Source: Liolophura sinensis
Taxonomy: Eukaryota > Mollusca > Polyplacophora > Chitonida > Chitonidae
Direction: 5' to 3'
NCBI RefSeq assembly: GCF_032854445.1
Contig: NC_088302.1
Span: 25,371,788-25,435,787 of the forward strand
DNA length: 64,000 nt
The notes below the pieces were generated by a model, which searched no databases, was not told the DNA's origin, and was given only the letters and a program-made list of their open reading frames with translations. A program made the translations under genes and the position numbers. Shown here piece after piece: positions 1 to 11,182 of this stretch (within the stretch, counting starts at the first letter, position 1; each line of letters opens with the position of its first letter).

Positions 1-732
1 ATTTTTTCTGATGAATTTTTACCTGCGAAAAACAGATCAGTAAACCACGTATGTATGTGTGTACGTGTACGTGTGTATGTACTTGTGCATGCTTGTGGTT
101 TAACGTCATACTGAACAATTTTTCAGTCATATGACAACAAGAAGTGATTAGATGTATGTACATATACTCTGCTAAGTATCATGACGAAGACACCAGACAT
201 GACACTCCACCTAATCATGTTATACTGACACCTGGCCAACCAGTCCTGTTTCCTTGCTCTAACTTCTCAGTGCTGAGCGCCAACCGAGGCAGCAGAAAGT
301 GCCATTTTTAAAGCCTTTGGTATGACCCCACCCGGGAGGCAACGGGGAAACGATTGTGCTCACGCTAATGCAAAACTGCATTGCCTGTGTAGTAAACTAA
401 TTCTTCTTTAACCTTCTGCAGTTACCTGAAATATTCACAGGTAAATAAGATTGGGTCCGGTAATACACCGAAAGCTGCTTGTCCTCACAGGAATACCTGC
501 TCTGCCTTTGGTTCCCATATCCGTATTGAGACGTTCCGATTGTCCGCGATAACACTATTCATAACTCGAGTTTAGGTAATCCCAAAAGAACAAAATTTCG
601 CTGGGTACGTTCCCCACAAGATTATTTACACTCATGCTATCTATTAGTCAGTGATTTATCCCTTTTTCATGCAGTCAGACGAAATAACCTCAGCCACAGA
701 GACAACTGAATTATAAAGCCAAAGCACATGCG
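1..732. other. Non-coding spacer
   Basis: No supported gene. A GT-rich stretch lies at about 48-95. The stretch at about 213-350 (gagcgcc...cccgggaggc) has the feel of an old tRNA-type SINE remnant, but it is too diverged to call. Confidence 0.5.
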
Positions 733-950
733 AGCTTAGCGAGGTGGTGCAGCACAATGACCCAGGAGCAGCTTTCTAGTGCGATCGCTGGTATCCTCTC
801 TGGTCAGATGCTTGGACTCACAGCTGCGGATAGTCGTGGGTTTCCACTCAGCAGTGCCCGATTTCCTCCCAGCACAGTGCTGGGCGCCGTCGTGTAGGCG
901 AAATATTCTTGAGTACGGCGTAAAACATCATTCATATAATGAAATAAATA
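733..950 (+). mobile_element. SINE (family 1), diverged full-length copy
   Basis: The copy carries 'aatgacccaggag', a degraded 'ggatagtcgtgggttt' block and the tail 'attcttgagtacggcgtaaa' followed by an A/T-rich end. The sense strand is plus. It is well diverged from the better copy at 7408-7677. Confidence 0.75.
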
Positions 951-1069
951 ATTACAAGATTAGCCTGTTGTTACATTCAGGGGAATTTTTGTACCAAAAA
1001 CACGCCACCTATTGAACTGATCGCCTTAATCTCATTGTCATCCCCGTATTGTCTTTATTTTCCGAATAC

Positions 1070-1322
1070 TATTACTACTGTTTTTGCTGCTGTTGCTACT
1101 AAAACTACCACTACTACTACTGCTACTGCTACTACTATTCCCACTGCTACTACTATTCCCACTGCTACTACTACTGCTACTTTTATTCCCACTGCTACTA
1201 CTACTGCTACTTTTATTCCCACTGCTACTACTATTCCCACTGCTACTACTACTGCTACTGCTACTACTATTCCCACTGCTACTGCTTCTTCTACTATTAT
1301 TACCGCTGCTACCACTTCGGCC
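1070..1322. repeat. Compound TAC/TGC trinucleotide microsatellite
   Basis: Repeated actactactgctactgct triplets are mixed with a longer unit that includes 'attcccactgctact'. Long open frames on both strands here (Thr-rich and Leu-rich on plus, Val-rich on minus) come from the repeat and are not genes. Confidence 0.9.
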
Positions 1323-1354
1323 AATACTGCGGTAGTGGTAGGTTGAGGAACAAT

Positions 1355-1573
1355 CCAGGTTCGTGTCACCTTAAAAGATGAAGTTATAGGCTCTTCGTTT
1401 GGCGTTCAGCCTGGGGATAGTGCAACGACTGTTTGACCCGTATCATTATAATGGTAATGGTATTATAATTATAAATCCGTCCTGCAACAAGGAGGCAAAT
1501 TACATGCACTCTACGGACTCCTTCGTCGTCGTATAACTGAAATATTGTAAAACCCTAGCACTCACACGCTTAC
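1355..1573 (+). mobile_element. SINE (family 2), 5'-truncated
   Basis: It shares 'ccttaaaagatgaagtt', 'ggatagtgcaacgactg', 'ttgacccgtatca' and the tail 'cgtcgtataactgaaatatt ... aaaccctagcactcac' with the longer copy at 11890-12272. The tRNA-like head is mostly missing. Confidence 0.7.
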
Positions 1574-1649
1574 TTCTGCTGCTACTAGTACTTTTAATGA
1601 TGATGATGATGATAATGTTGATGATAGGGTACTCGCGCAATCGAACATT

Positions 1650-1810
1650 GTTATTTATATGTATTTATTTGATTGGTGTTTAACGCCGTACTTAAGAATA
1701 TTTCAATTAAATATTCCGGCGGAAACCCACGACCATCCGCAGGTTGCTGACAGACCTTCCCACGAAGCCAGAATGAGCTGGAATTGAACTCACAGACATC
1801 GACCATTGTT
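1650..1810 (-). mobile_element. SINE (family 1), partial
   Basis: An A/T tail is followed by 'gattggtgtttaacgccgta', then 'cccacgaccatccgcaggtt' and 'gaactcacag'. It is a minus-strand copy with internal deletions. Confidence 0.8.
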
Positions 1811-2347
1811 CTCTTGTCATAAATAATATGTCAATTTGCCCACAAATCGGCATCGCAAATACATGAAGGAACAGGTCACTGCACAACACACACTTGAATT
1901 ACTTTCGGTGAGAAAGATTTCCCGTTATATATACATGTGGATTACATAGGGCCAACCTAGAAGCACGAGGGTAATACGATAGTCGTTGTTACCAATGGTT
2001 CAGTAGGCCCACTTGTAGGTATTTGACGAAGGTAGTATTTTACAAATGTTCGTTTGCGTTGCTTCAGTCGCAGGAATCGAAAGCGCACAGTCACTGTACA
2101 TATTACTGACCGCCAATAAAGCTGTAAAAGACACAGGCTACGAAGAGAATATTTCTGAATAACTTCTACGCATTAGGTTACAAGGGCTTGAATACTACAG
2201 CTGCTTCGACATCATACATCTTTCTTATACATCCCATAGTGATCCTCCTCTGTTTTCTTGGAGAAGACGTTGTCGCTGAAATAAGTGTCATTTTAAAACT
2301 TGTATTCTGCTGAATGAGGTAAACCGATACATTCTGCTTGATAAATA

Positions 2348-3243
2348 AACTCTGTCAAAAAAGAAACGCAACCCCTGTCCTCGGATATCAAACATTCGTT
2401 GGAATAAAGTTATTGCTTCCAAACAGGTGGTGCAACAACGTAAGGATATGGACTTTACAAAACTGGAGGCGCATCTGGTTTTCTGATGAATCCCGTTTTC
2501 TTTTGACAAAGTCACGACGGAAGACAGCGTGTGTATAGGAGACGTCATGAACGCTTTGCGCCCATCTGCGTCCAGCAGGTGGACAGATTTGGCGGAGGCA
2601 GTGTTATGGTTTGGGGAGCCATCTCGTACAACCAGAAATCAGACTGGGTGATCGTTCCAGGGAACCTGACAGCCCAACGTTACATCAACCACGTGTTACA
2701 GCCTCACCTTCTCCCGATTATTGACCGACAGACACAGCTTTTTCAACAGGACAACGCCAGGCCTCATACTGCACGCGCAACAATGAACTTTCTGCAGGAT
2801 TCCAACGTCAATGTCTTGCCGTGGCCCTCTAAATCACCAGACCTCAACCCTATTGAACACCTGTGGGATACTCTGGATCGACACGTGCGTCAACGTCAGC
2901 CACCGCGACAGACGCTTCAACAGCTCGCCGTTGCGTTACAGGAGGAGTGGAGGGCCATTCCCCAGGAGATAATCCGGCGTCTTATCCGTTCTTGTCCAAG
3001 GAGATGCCGTGCAGTGATTGCAGCTCGTGGTGGTCATACGAGATACTGAGGAAGACGCCCCCTGGTGAGCAGCTGTTGTCTGTGAGATGACTTTTGAAAA
3101 GACAGTTTTAAACATGACCATCCTGATTATTATTCTGCCAAATTTCTGACTTCTGTCTTCAATAAGAAAAAAGTTGTGCCGTCCTAAAACTAAGTATTAA
3201 AATCTGTAAAATACGGGGGTTGCGTTTCTTTTTTGACAGAGTT
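2348..3243 (+). mobile_element. Tc1/mariner-type transposon relic
   Basis: The ends form an inverted repeat of about 30 bp (aactctgtcaaaaaagaaac at the left, its complement at the right) and are flanked by TA at 2346-2347 and 3244-3245, the usual Tc1 target duplication. At 896 bp it is much shorter than a typical 1.3-1.6 kb Tc1 element. The N-terminal DNA-binding part of the transposase is missing, and the remaining frame is shifted, so this copy cannot make an active enzyme. Confidence 0.92.
2440..3049 (+). pseudogene. Tc1-type transposase, truncated and frameshifted
   Basis: The DDE catalytic half of a Tc1 transposase. The first block (about 2440-2530) ends in WFSDESRF, which holds the first catalytic Asp. 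A frameshift near 2515 moves the frame to 2531-3049, which has DRFGGGSVMVWGAI, then QQDNARPHTA (second Asp), then SPDLNPIEHLWD (catalytic Glu). The helix-turn-helix N-terminus expected upstream is absent. The family normally cuts and pastes DNA at TA sites; this copy is a fossil. Confidence 0.93.
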
Positions 3244-3249
3244 TATATC

Positions 3250-4379
3250 GTTCTAGGCCTGCTGCCCGCAAAGCATTAAGGGTTTATCATCGTTAATCAA
3301 ATGTCATTCCAGAATGGCATCAAGTGACATATTTGGACTTAGCCGTCGGGATAAATAGAATGATACATTACATGCCTTCACTGGACCAGGATGAGCTGAA
3401 GCACATTGCCCCAGCACCCTTGCCCTGTGTAATGCCATTGTAGGGGTGAACATTCCAACAGTTTCACCTGATGTTTTATCACGAAGAGTACAAGTTAATA
3501 AACAAATTAAAGTAAATAAAAGGGAAAAGAACTAAGAGAAATATACGCTTTTCCCCCTAATTCTTATGTCCAGCACACAGTTTACACACGGAGTGATTGG
3601 CCTGCCCAAGAAATACATACATGTATATTTATTTATCATCTGTAAATGGTTCCACAAGTAACCGCCAAGAAAAAAGGTAGTTCCACACAAAGCGTAATGG
3701 TTATGTAGGATAGCGTGTCAGTTCTAGAAGACACGGACGATATGATAGAGCATATACTCAGGAGAGCAATTATAGAGCGTATATTTGAAATGGAACGCAG
3801 CTCGTACCCAATTTTCAGGTGTAAATAGATGGGAACCGCATCTGGTATCTAATCTCCCCCAAGTACCACAAGAATGCGAGATGCCTTCACTGATGACCTT
3901 TAAGAAGAGCATGATAAATACTGGATCATACACATATAGACACAGACTGTCAACATCCCTAGCAGAAATTCAGCTCGTTCATCCTAGTCAGAGCAGCTTC
4001 AGTTCCAATGTTAACATTCTTGACATCTGTTCTGTTCATAATTGTAAAGTATACGTGGGTGATATTACTATTGCGTTTGTGTGTGTCGGGGGGGGGGGGG
4101 ATTATATACATGCAGCGCAAACAGAAGCCTTTACCAGTATTTTGTAATTTGTAAACAGTGCATGGCAATTGCCCATAATGGTGTACGGGTTGACGTGGTG
4201 TTAATAGTGGCATTGCAAGGACAGTTGCTCATTTGGCTCATTTGGAAAAACAGTAACTTGTTAACACTTTCAGTTGGCATTTATCTAGGCCAAGATAAAA
4301 CTGAACAAAACCTTGAGTAATTCTAGCACATCGGCTAGAACAATTTCCTGTACAATCAAATACACCAACCAATTACACT
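3250..4379. other. Non-coding spacer with G-run
   Basis: No gene recognised. A run of about a dozen G lies near 4088-4100. The 120-codon frame at 3785-4147 crosses this run and shows no family features. Confidence 0.5.
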
Positions 4380-4670
4380 GACAGTAAAACCAGAATAGCG
4401 ACGACAGTGTGACGGTTGGCAGTTGATCACATATATCATCTGAGAAATCCGGCCATCTATCAATTTACCTCAGTCAGGGTTTTATTTCAACCGTTCCTCT
4501 ATACACGTATGCTTATAAACTTCCAACGTAAACGTTTCAAGCAGAATATGGTGAAAAAATAAAGCAGCCACGTTTATGGTTGCAACTTATAAGACGTCAC
4601 CTGTCCATAACAGCTCAAAATGCTGTGTTAACATCATATTTAGCATGAAATCATATTAAATCACATTACA
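4380..4670. repeat. Dispersed unclassified repeat, copy 1
   Basis: It shares ordered blocks with 10095-10200, 22025-22215 and 35985-36240: 'acagtg...ggttggca', 'tttacctcag...ggttttat', 'agcagaat..ggt.aaaa', and 'ttataagacgtcac'. Coding capacity and clear ends are absent. Confidence 0.45.
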
Positions 4671-7407
4671 TATAAAAGCATGCAAATAAATAATTCTCAC
4701 ATAAAAGAATACACGGAAAAGTCCTAGAAAGCGAGGAGTATGGCATTAAAAAGAAATGAAGAAAGACATACCAAAACAATTGGAGACAACCTTTCATTTT
4801 TGAGGAATACTTTAAAATTCGCCAGCATTGGGCCTTCCAAACTTCAAAGAGATAATCTGATGTCCCGTAAATCCATTCCTATCGTTTAAAACGTCGAAAA
4901 TGGAAAAAAACGGTAAACGGTGGAGATCAAACATCAAAAAATCTACTCCACTACTATCGAGCCCCCGTTGACCTTGTGCCGTCACAGCAGTACATTCGCT
5001 GCAGGCACCTTAGGCTTATCTATGTGTACAACACAGACTGCGCAATACGAAATAAAAACCAAACGTTTCACGTATCCTTCAGACTTGCAAACAGTACAGA
5101 CGAATCATCAGAAAAAGCAATGTGTTGCATATCCATGTATTTGTCCGCACATAACTCTGCCTTAAATGCCTCTAAGTGGCTTGTTATTTATTAATTATTG
5201 AAGTAATTTATATTAACACAAAATATCGTATACTCGAGACGCTCGGTACAAACTTGGATCCACTTGTCCGTTGAACACACAAGGTCAAGAACAACGGTGT
5301 ATACGGGTCGCAAACCAAAACAGTAAGTAGCAAACTGGAACTTTGTGCGAAATTCGTGTGCAAGTAAATACGCTGCGAGCCATCACGGTGTTCATAACAG
5401 ACATGACGGACATATTTAGCGTTAAAACATTTGATGATCAAAGCCGACGGTCTGCTGACAGTCCGCCGAGAGTCACATTGATGCCACAAGGAATACTAGT
5501 ATTCCAGTCACGAAATACACATCAAACTTAGAAGTCCCAGTCCAAAGGTGATCCACGTCACATACAATATAGATCTATCACAAAGAAATTGAACACACAA
5601 AGTCAAGATCACTATCCCACCAAATTATTGCAAATGATCATGATATAAAAACGGTATATTTTTATCACTTTCTGTGTATAGCCTTATTTATATGAAAACA
5701 TATTTTGTCTAAAATGTTCGTATGAAAGCTGGGTATATTCCATTAATGAGCAGTTCAACATTCTACACAATTGAGAGTCCTTTGTTTACTACATGTGAAG
5801 ACGCCTTGTGACAGCCTGATTTTCATCCCAGCGATTTGCTTAATAATCATTGGAAAGGGTATTGATATTGAAAGAGTTCATGTGGTGCCTTACTTTCAGG
5901 TGAAGGATAAATCACATAGTGTTACTACACTTTAGGGTACATTTTGGCCCAGATCGTCCTCTGTTGTTTTTTTTTCACATATGGCGAGTTTAGAGCCATT
6001 GACAATTCAGTTTTGAGTTATCTTACACTACTGAGCTGTTGTCTTGCCAGTTAATTTTATGGATAGTTCCCGGACGGATAGAAAGCAATTTGCTTAATGT
6101 CCAATTTTATTATTATTATTATGAATTCAAATTTATTACATCCGATATGTCTTCACCGTTGAAAAAGTGTAGCCTCATCTAAAATGTCATCGTATCAAAG
6201 GCCAATTTTTTTCATCACTGATAAGACTTTTATTTCGGAAATGTCTTTTTCCAGCTCTGACAAGTATAGGTCAGGGAATATGACGTTTTCTCGGCTGACA
6301 AATGACAAGGACTTGTGGAAGCCTCACAGGAACACACCTTGCCGATTGTGCATTTAATCTGTTTTCTCCAGACTGGAAGGCCACAAGGAATCGGAGCGTC
6401 TGTCCGTCTGTCGTTGACATTGATGTATTGTTGCTTACAGTCTGTTTCTTCTAACTTGTCACTTATATATTCACGTACATGAATCTGTATAAATCTGTCA
6501 GACTTGCTATACAACATGTCTTTTGTCAGTTTCATGTAACCACGTGGCAAGAACAATTGTTGGACCTCCATAACATTGAAATAATAGGGAAATTCACAAA
6601 CCCCTTAAACTTCAGCTTCTTTTTGAAACCACAACTCATTGTTTTGTTTAATTGTCTAAAAGCAGGTGACATGCTGAACAGGGTGTATGATAAAGTCATA
6701 GTTTAGATAACTGGTCTTTCCCTTCGTCAAAACACACTGAACTTCGCTCATTATATAGCATGTTTTTCGTTTATGGATAATTATGAATTTACAAACTTAT
6801 TTTGTTTAGCATTATAAATTAGATAAATGATTTTCACTTCAGTCTCCTCGAATATCAATAGGTAGAACTTGTCTTACATAGCACTGACTAAAGGCAATTT
6901 TAATGGTGAGTATAAGTGATTTTACAGACACAAATACAGAAGACACGTTAAAAAGAAACAGATTATAGTCATCGAAGCTGTACTGGTCAACCTGATTGGT
7001 CACTAGAAATCAGAGCTGCCATTCCACTGGTGGTAATAATAGAAGTGTTGCAGACCAGCCATCTGACCTGCGGTCATAAAACAAAAACGAGAAATATAAC
7101 TGAATCTTCCTCTGTTGGTGACTTATAATGTTACTTCCTCAATGTTTCAGCCATGTCGTGGAGACGTGGTTATAGACGTGTTTGATGTATCAAGTGTTTC
7201 ACGAAAAGTGGCTTGTATGATGGAAAGCATGTGAATTTTCCTCTCTCTTCTTTACTTGGCGAGACATTCCCATTTTCCTTGTTGTGAGTATTAGCATGAA
7301 ATATACTAATATTTTAAATGATTCAACATCATAAACCTTTAATATGCTTTTGGTAAGGCTAGCAACTGAACGTCTAAACCACCTGGTGAAAATCAATTCA
7401 AAATATA
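4671..7407. other. Non-coding spacer
   Basis: AT-rich sequence without a recognisable gene, RNA or element. Short open frames occur at 4920-5165, 5208-5489 and 6230-6571. None has a family motif or convincing splice sites. Confidence 0.5.
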
Positions 7408-7677
7408 TTTATTTATTTATTTATTTGATTGGTGTTTTACGTCGTTCTCAGGAATATTTCACTTATACAACGGCGGCCAGCATTATGGTGGGTGGAAACC
7501 GGGCACAGCCCGGGGGAAACCCACGACCATCCGCAGGTTGTTGGCAGACCTTCCCACTTACGACCGGAGAGGAAGCCAGCATGAGCTGGACTTGAACTCA
7601 CAGCGACCGCATTGGTGAGAGGCTCCTGGGTCATTACGCTGCGCTAACGCGCTAACCGACTGAGCCACGGAGGCCCC
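7408..7677 (-). mobile_element. SINE (family 1), full-length with target duplication
   Basis: The best reference copy in the window. Read on the minus strand it starts 'ggggcctccgtggctcagtc', a tRNA-like head with an A-box-like segment. It continues through 'ttgagttcaagtccagctca' (B-box-like) and 'ggatggtcgtgggtttcccc', and ends 'acgtaaaacaccaatcaaat' plus a TAAA-type tail. A 13-bp duplication (aattcaaaatata) flanks it at 7395-7407 and 7678-7690, showing insertion by retroposition. Confidence 0.95.
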
Positions 7678-7690
7678 AATTCAAAATATA

Positions 7691-10094
7691 CATACTGGTT
7701 ATAAATTCAAATTTACGTGCTGTATGTCCGTAAATATGAGATACCTTTATAATGAAATCCCCAATGAAATTGACGCATGTGATTATATGGAGTATGGAGG
7801 TGTTAACCTTTGATCATCAAACACAGGTTTGGTTGGGAAGGAGGGGGGGGGGGGGGAGCGCAGGGGTTTCAGGTCATTTAGAATACCCTACAGGGATAAA
7901 GAAAAATAAGGGTGGGCATTCTAGATGCTGTACCTTCTGTATATAGAATAAAACACAAATCGATACTGAAGCAGTCAGTCAGTTTGCGTCAAGGTGGATT
8001 TTCCTAATTTGACCTGTTATCTCATCACGTCATTGTAATTTCTAAAAACCACCTTTCCTCTGTATACTAAGCTAGCTCGTGGAATGAAGGTACATGTAAT
8101 AACGATCAAACCACCTATCGATAGAAATTACCTCAATAATTTAGCCAATCATGGCATTGCCCTAGAAAAGATGCATGCTTAGTAATAAAACGACTAAATG
8201 GCAATTACTGGACAACAGTAATTATTTAGTGTTAAAATAAGGTCATTTGTTTTTAATTTACTATGTTTGACGTTAACCAGGATATTGTTAATATTTTTAA
8301 TGAATGTTTCACGAAAGTATCGCTACAGTTTCGTTTGATTAACGTTAGCCTTCCTTCGTACAACCCAAACTTTATTATATGACGAGTTCGAGGCCCTTAT
8401 TGCTGTCAAATTTGGCAATGTGTACTTCAAAGTGCATCATTGCTAGTCTAGCCAGGTAGCTAATTCAAATTCCAGTTGTTCATTTTTTAAAAAATATTTT
8501 ATATTTCACTGTCACCTGAGTATCAGCTTTAAACCTAAGCGCATGCTTGGAACTTAAATCACGTGATAGTGACTGGCAGGGTGGCGTAACAGGGAACAGA
8601 AGCTGTCAGACACGGATAGATTCAGTTTGATTTCTTGAGGTGCGTTGCATTGCTTCCTTGCATTGGGACCTATTCTCCGCCTTATCATATAAGATCCATT
8701 TTAAACGAACTTGAATTATGTCATCTTTCTTCCCTTTATCCAGATCTGGGTATAACCACGAGTTACTCAATGACATCCGCGGTAAACGTCTTTCCATAGA
8801 GGCGAATTTATTTCATTCTAGAGTATGACATATATGTGCCCAGCAGATGAACAAATTTCCACGCTTGAAAATTCTTACAACCAAACGCCACCGGAAAATC
8901 TCCACAAGATGCCGTTAGAATACTGCACAAGCCTCTTGGTACCTCGATCTGAATAGGAACCTATGCGCCGTTGTTGCGAAAGCCTAAAATCCTGTTTTCA
9001 ACAAAGTGACAAATATAGTCTCTATCGTACAAAACTATAAGGCACGTTCTACATGACATCATATACCTGATATGACCCACGCGATTATTTCCAAAAATCC
9101 TTAGGAAATGCTTGATGTTTCTGTTTATGGTATATTTTAGAGACCCGGCAACAGATGCAACTTCCAAGTAAACGTCGCCCGGTTTTCTCAAATCATTACA
9201 ATGGCCGCGGTTGTATGAGCATAAACATCACCTCCGTCATATGAAATATATTTTAGTATCGCGTAAATCACCAAATAAATAAATAAATAAGTCGAAGCAA
9301 ACGCCGTGATAGACAAGCATTGTTACGTTTTCACAGTGAAATACTGGAGTCTCGCATGAATCCAACATAGGACTTCCATCTTCGGATATCAAATTGAGCT
9401 TGTGAGAAGTATTAATTTGCTACATGCCAAATGAAACGTCTTTCGACATAAAGTCATTAATTCTTCCATCAGAAAAAATGGCGAGTCATTGCATTATTTA
9501 TATCACCAGAACGTGAAGCTGTATGACTTTCTTACGTCAAAAAAAAAAAATCCTAACGTTAATATTTCTGCCTTATACTCAAGATGTCTTGCGACTTAGG
9601 GGTTCATTGGACATATTAGAGGGTGCTCGTGTCACTCTAATGCAAACCATTATCTTTAGGATTAGAATGGGGGAATGGTTGAGGTTTATTTCAGCAGTTT
9701 CCTTGCAACTTTCAGATATAAAAAGACATGCTGATATCATGTCATGTATAATTTACCCAGAATCTTACAAAGGCAATTATTATGATGGATGTGTTTTTGT
9801 TTTTCTTTCGAGGCAATTAGATTAAAGATTGATTGTCCAGCTTATTATAAAGGCTCTACAAAAAATTTTAATTAATGACACGGTTTATCTAATAAAAGAA
9901 TTCAAGAAAATATGTCATTTCAGGAAAACTTTGGGGAAAACGAGCATTAAGTGTACTAATCAAATTGGTCTGAACGAAAGCAGGTGTTGTTTAGGTGTAT
10001 TCCAATCAATTAATTGAACAATTTCCAGACTGGGAGTAGTCGTAGCTTCAAAGAACTGAATCTGTTAGGGTATTTACAACAGCACGGCGAGCAA
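7691..10094. other. Non-coding spacer with G-run
   Basis: No gene recognised. A G tract (about 15) lies near 7843-7857, and a TAAA run near 9275-9290 is a possible SINE tail remnant. Frames at 8606-8797 and 9523-9825 have no features. Confidence 0.5.
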
Positions 10095-10200
10095 ACCCCA
10101 GCAGGGCAGATAGTGGGATAGTTGGCAAATAGTCACACGTGACCGGTGAAATGCAGCCATTTGTATGTTTACCTATGGGTTTTATCCAACTGTTAATGTT
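10095..10200. repeat. Dispersed unclassified repeat, copy 2 (partial)
   Basis: It contains 'gtgggatagttggcaaat', 'cacgtgaccggtgaaat' and 'gggttttatccaactgtt', matching the left half of the copies at 4380 and 35985. Confidence 0.5.
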
Positions 10201-10282
10201 TTAAAAATGACAACTTTCACCACCAATGGGTAGAATTTTTAAGAATATCGGAATAAATAAAAGGTAGGAATGTGATATATTA

Positions 10283-10387
10283 TATATTTCACTTATACGA
10301 CGGCGGCCAGCATTATGGTGGGAAGAGACGGCCACAGCCTGGCCAAAACCCACGACCATTCGCAGGTTGCTGAAAAGCCTTCCCACT
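10283..10387 (-). mobile_element. SINE (family 1), internal fragment
   Basis: It contains 'atttcacttatacgacggcg', 'gccagcattatggtggga' and 'cccacgaccattcgcaggtt'. The tail and head are missing. Confidence 0.8.
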
Positions 10388-10764
10388 CATATATCTCTTT
10401 ATAACACGCTTTTCTGATTTATTGGTGGGCGAGCAGCGGCCAGAAATCCACCGCCCTTCACCAGATATCTGACAAATTGCCCCTCTTGAGGCCCCAGACG
10501 GAACAAAACGGACTGGATTACTATATATTTGTTGTCTTCATTTGGAGTTAGACTTCCTTGTGTTAAAAATTGGCCCATACCTCCTTGAAGATCATATACT
10601 TCCTATTTGTGTGGCAGATATAGTGGTTCCGATTTAGAAGTTTAGCACAGGAAGTACATAAATGATTTGTTATAATGCTTTCCCTGCTTAAAGTCTCAGT
10701 CGTTAGTTTTGTAGTTAGGGTAGAAGTACCTGAATTATATATGAGTATTTTCAATATATTCACC

Positions 10765-10789
10765 TTTATTTTCTGAAAGAAACTTTATT
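10765..10789 (-). promoter_or_regulatory. Candidate polyadenylation signals of SLC22 gene A
   Basis: Two AATAAA hexamers on the minus strand (10784-10789 and 10765-10770) lie about 190-220 nt past the stop codon of gene A. No transcript evidence is available here. Confidence 0.4.
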
Positions 10790-10981
10790 ATTTTCTCAGT
10801 AAATTCCATTTTCGAAAAGTCATGAGTAAGACATACGGCGTTTTCAAAACAGGCTAGTATATGGATTTGAAAATCTTAAACCTAAAAGCCTGGTGTGACT
10901 TTAGTGAAATTACACGGCATATAATCAAACGATTCTAATCTAGACTCTATTGTCTAAATACAATAACAAAGTGAGTGCATC

Positions 10982-11182
10982 TTAGCGGAGAAGATTTTCT
11001 TCCTTTTCATCAGTTTTCTTCCGTTTTTTGGCTTGCGTCTCGGAATCATACAGTTTGTCCAGATCGTCCAGTGTTTGAGGTAAATCTTTGTTGAGTGTTT
11101 CCGGTAATAAAGGGCACGCGCACGCCACGAGTAGACAGAAACCACCAAATACGGCCGCTGGCAACCAAGGGATGGCACGACC
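10982..11182 (-). CDS. SLC22 gene A, exon 10 and stop
   Basis: The last membrane segment (AVFGGFCLLVACACPLL), then LPETLNKDLPQTLDDLDKL and a lysine-rich cytoplasmic tail ending NLLR before the stop. The acceptor is gccgtttcag. Confidence 0.93.
   Translation of the reverse strand, partial: GRAIPWLPAAVFGGFCLLVACACPLLPETLNKDLPQTLDDLDKLYDSETQAKKRKKTDEKEENLLR

Noticed and set aside
1035-1369. Thr-, Leu- and Val-rich open frames
   Set aside because: All are read-throughs of the TAC/TGC microsatellite.
3785-4147. 120-codon plus-strand frame
   Set aside because: It crosses a G-run and shows no family features.
7600-7677. tRNA gene
   Set aside because: The tRNA-like segment is the head of a SINE with a 13-bp target duplication, and the cloverleaf is not maintained.
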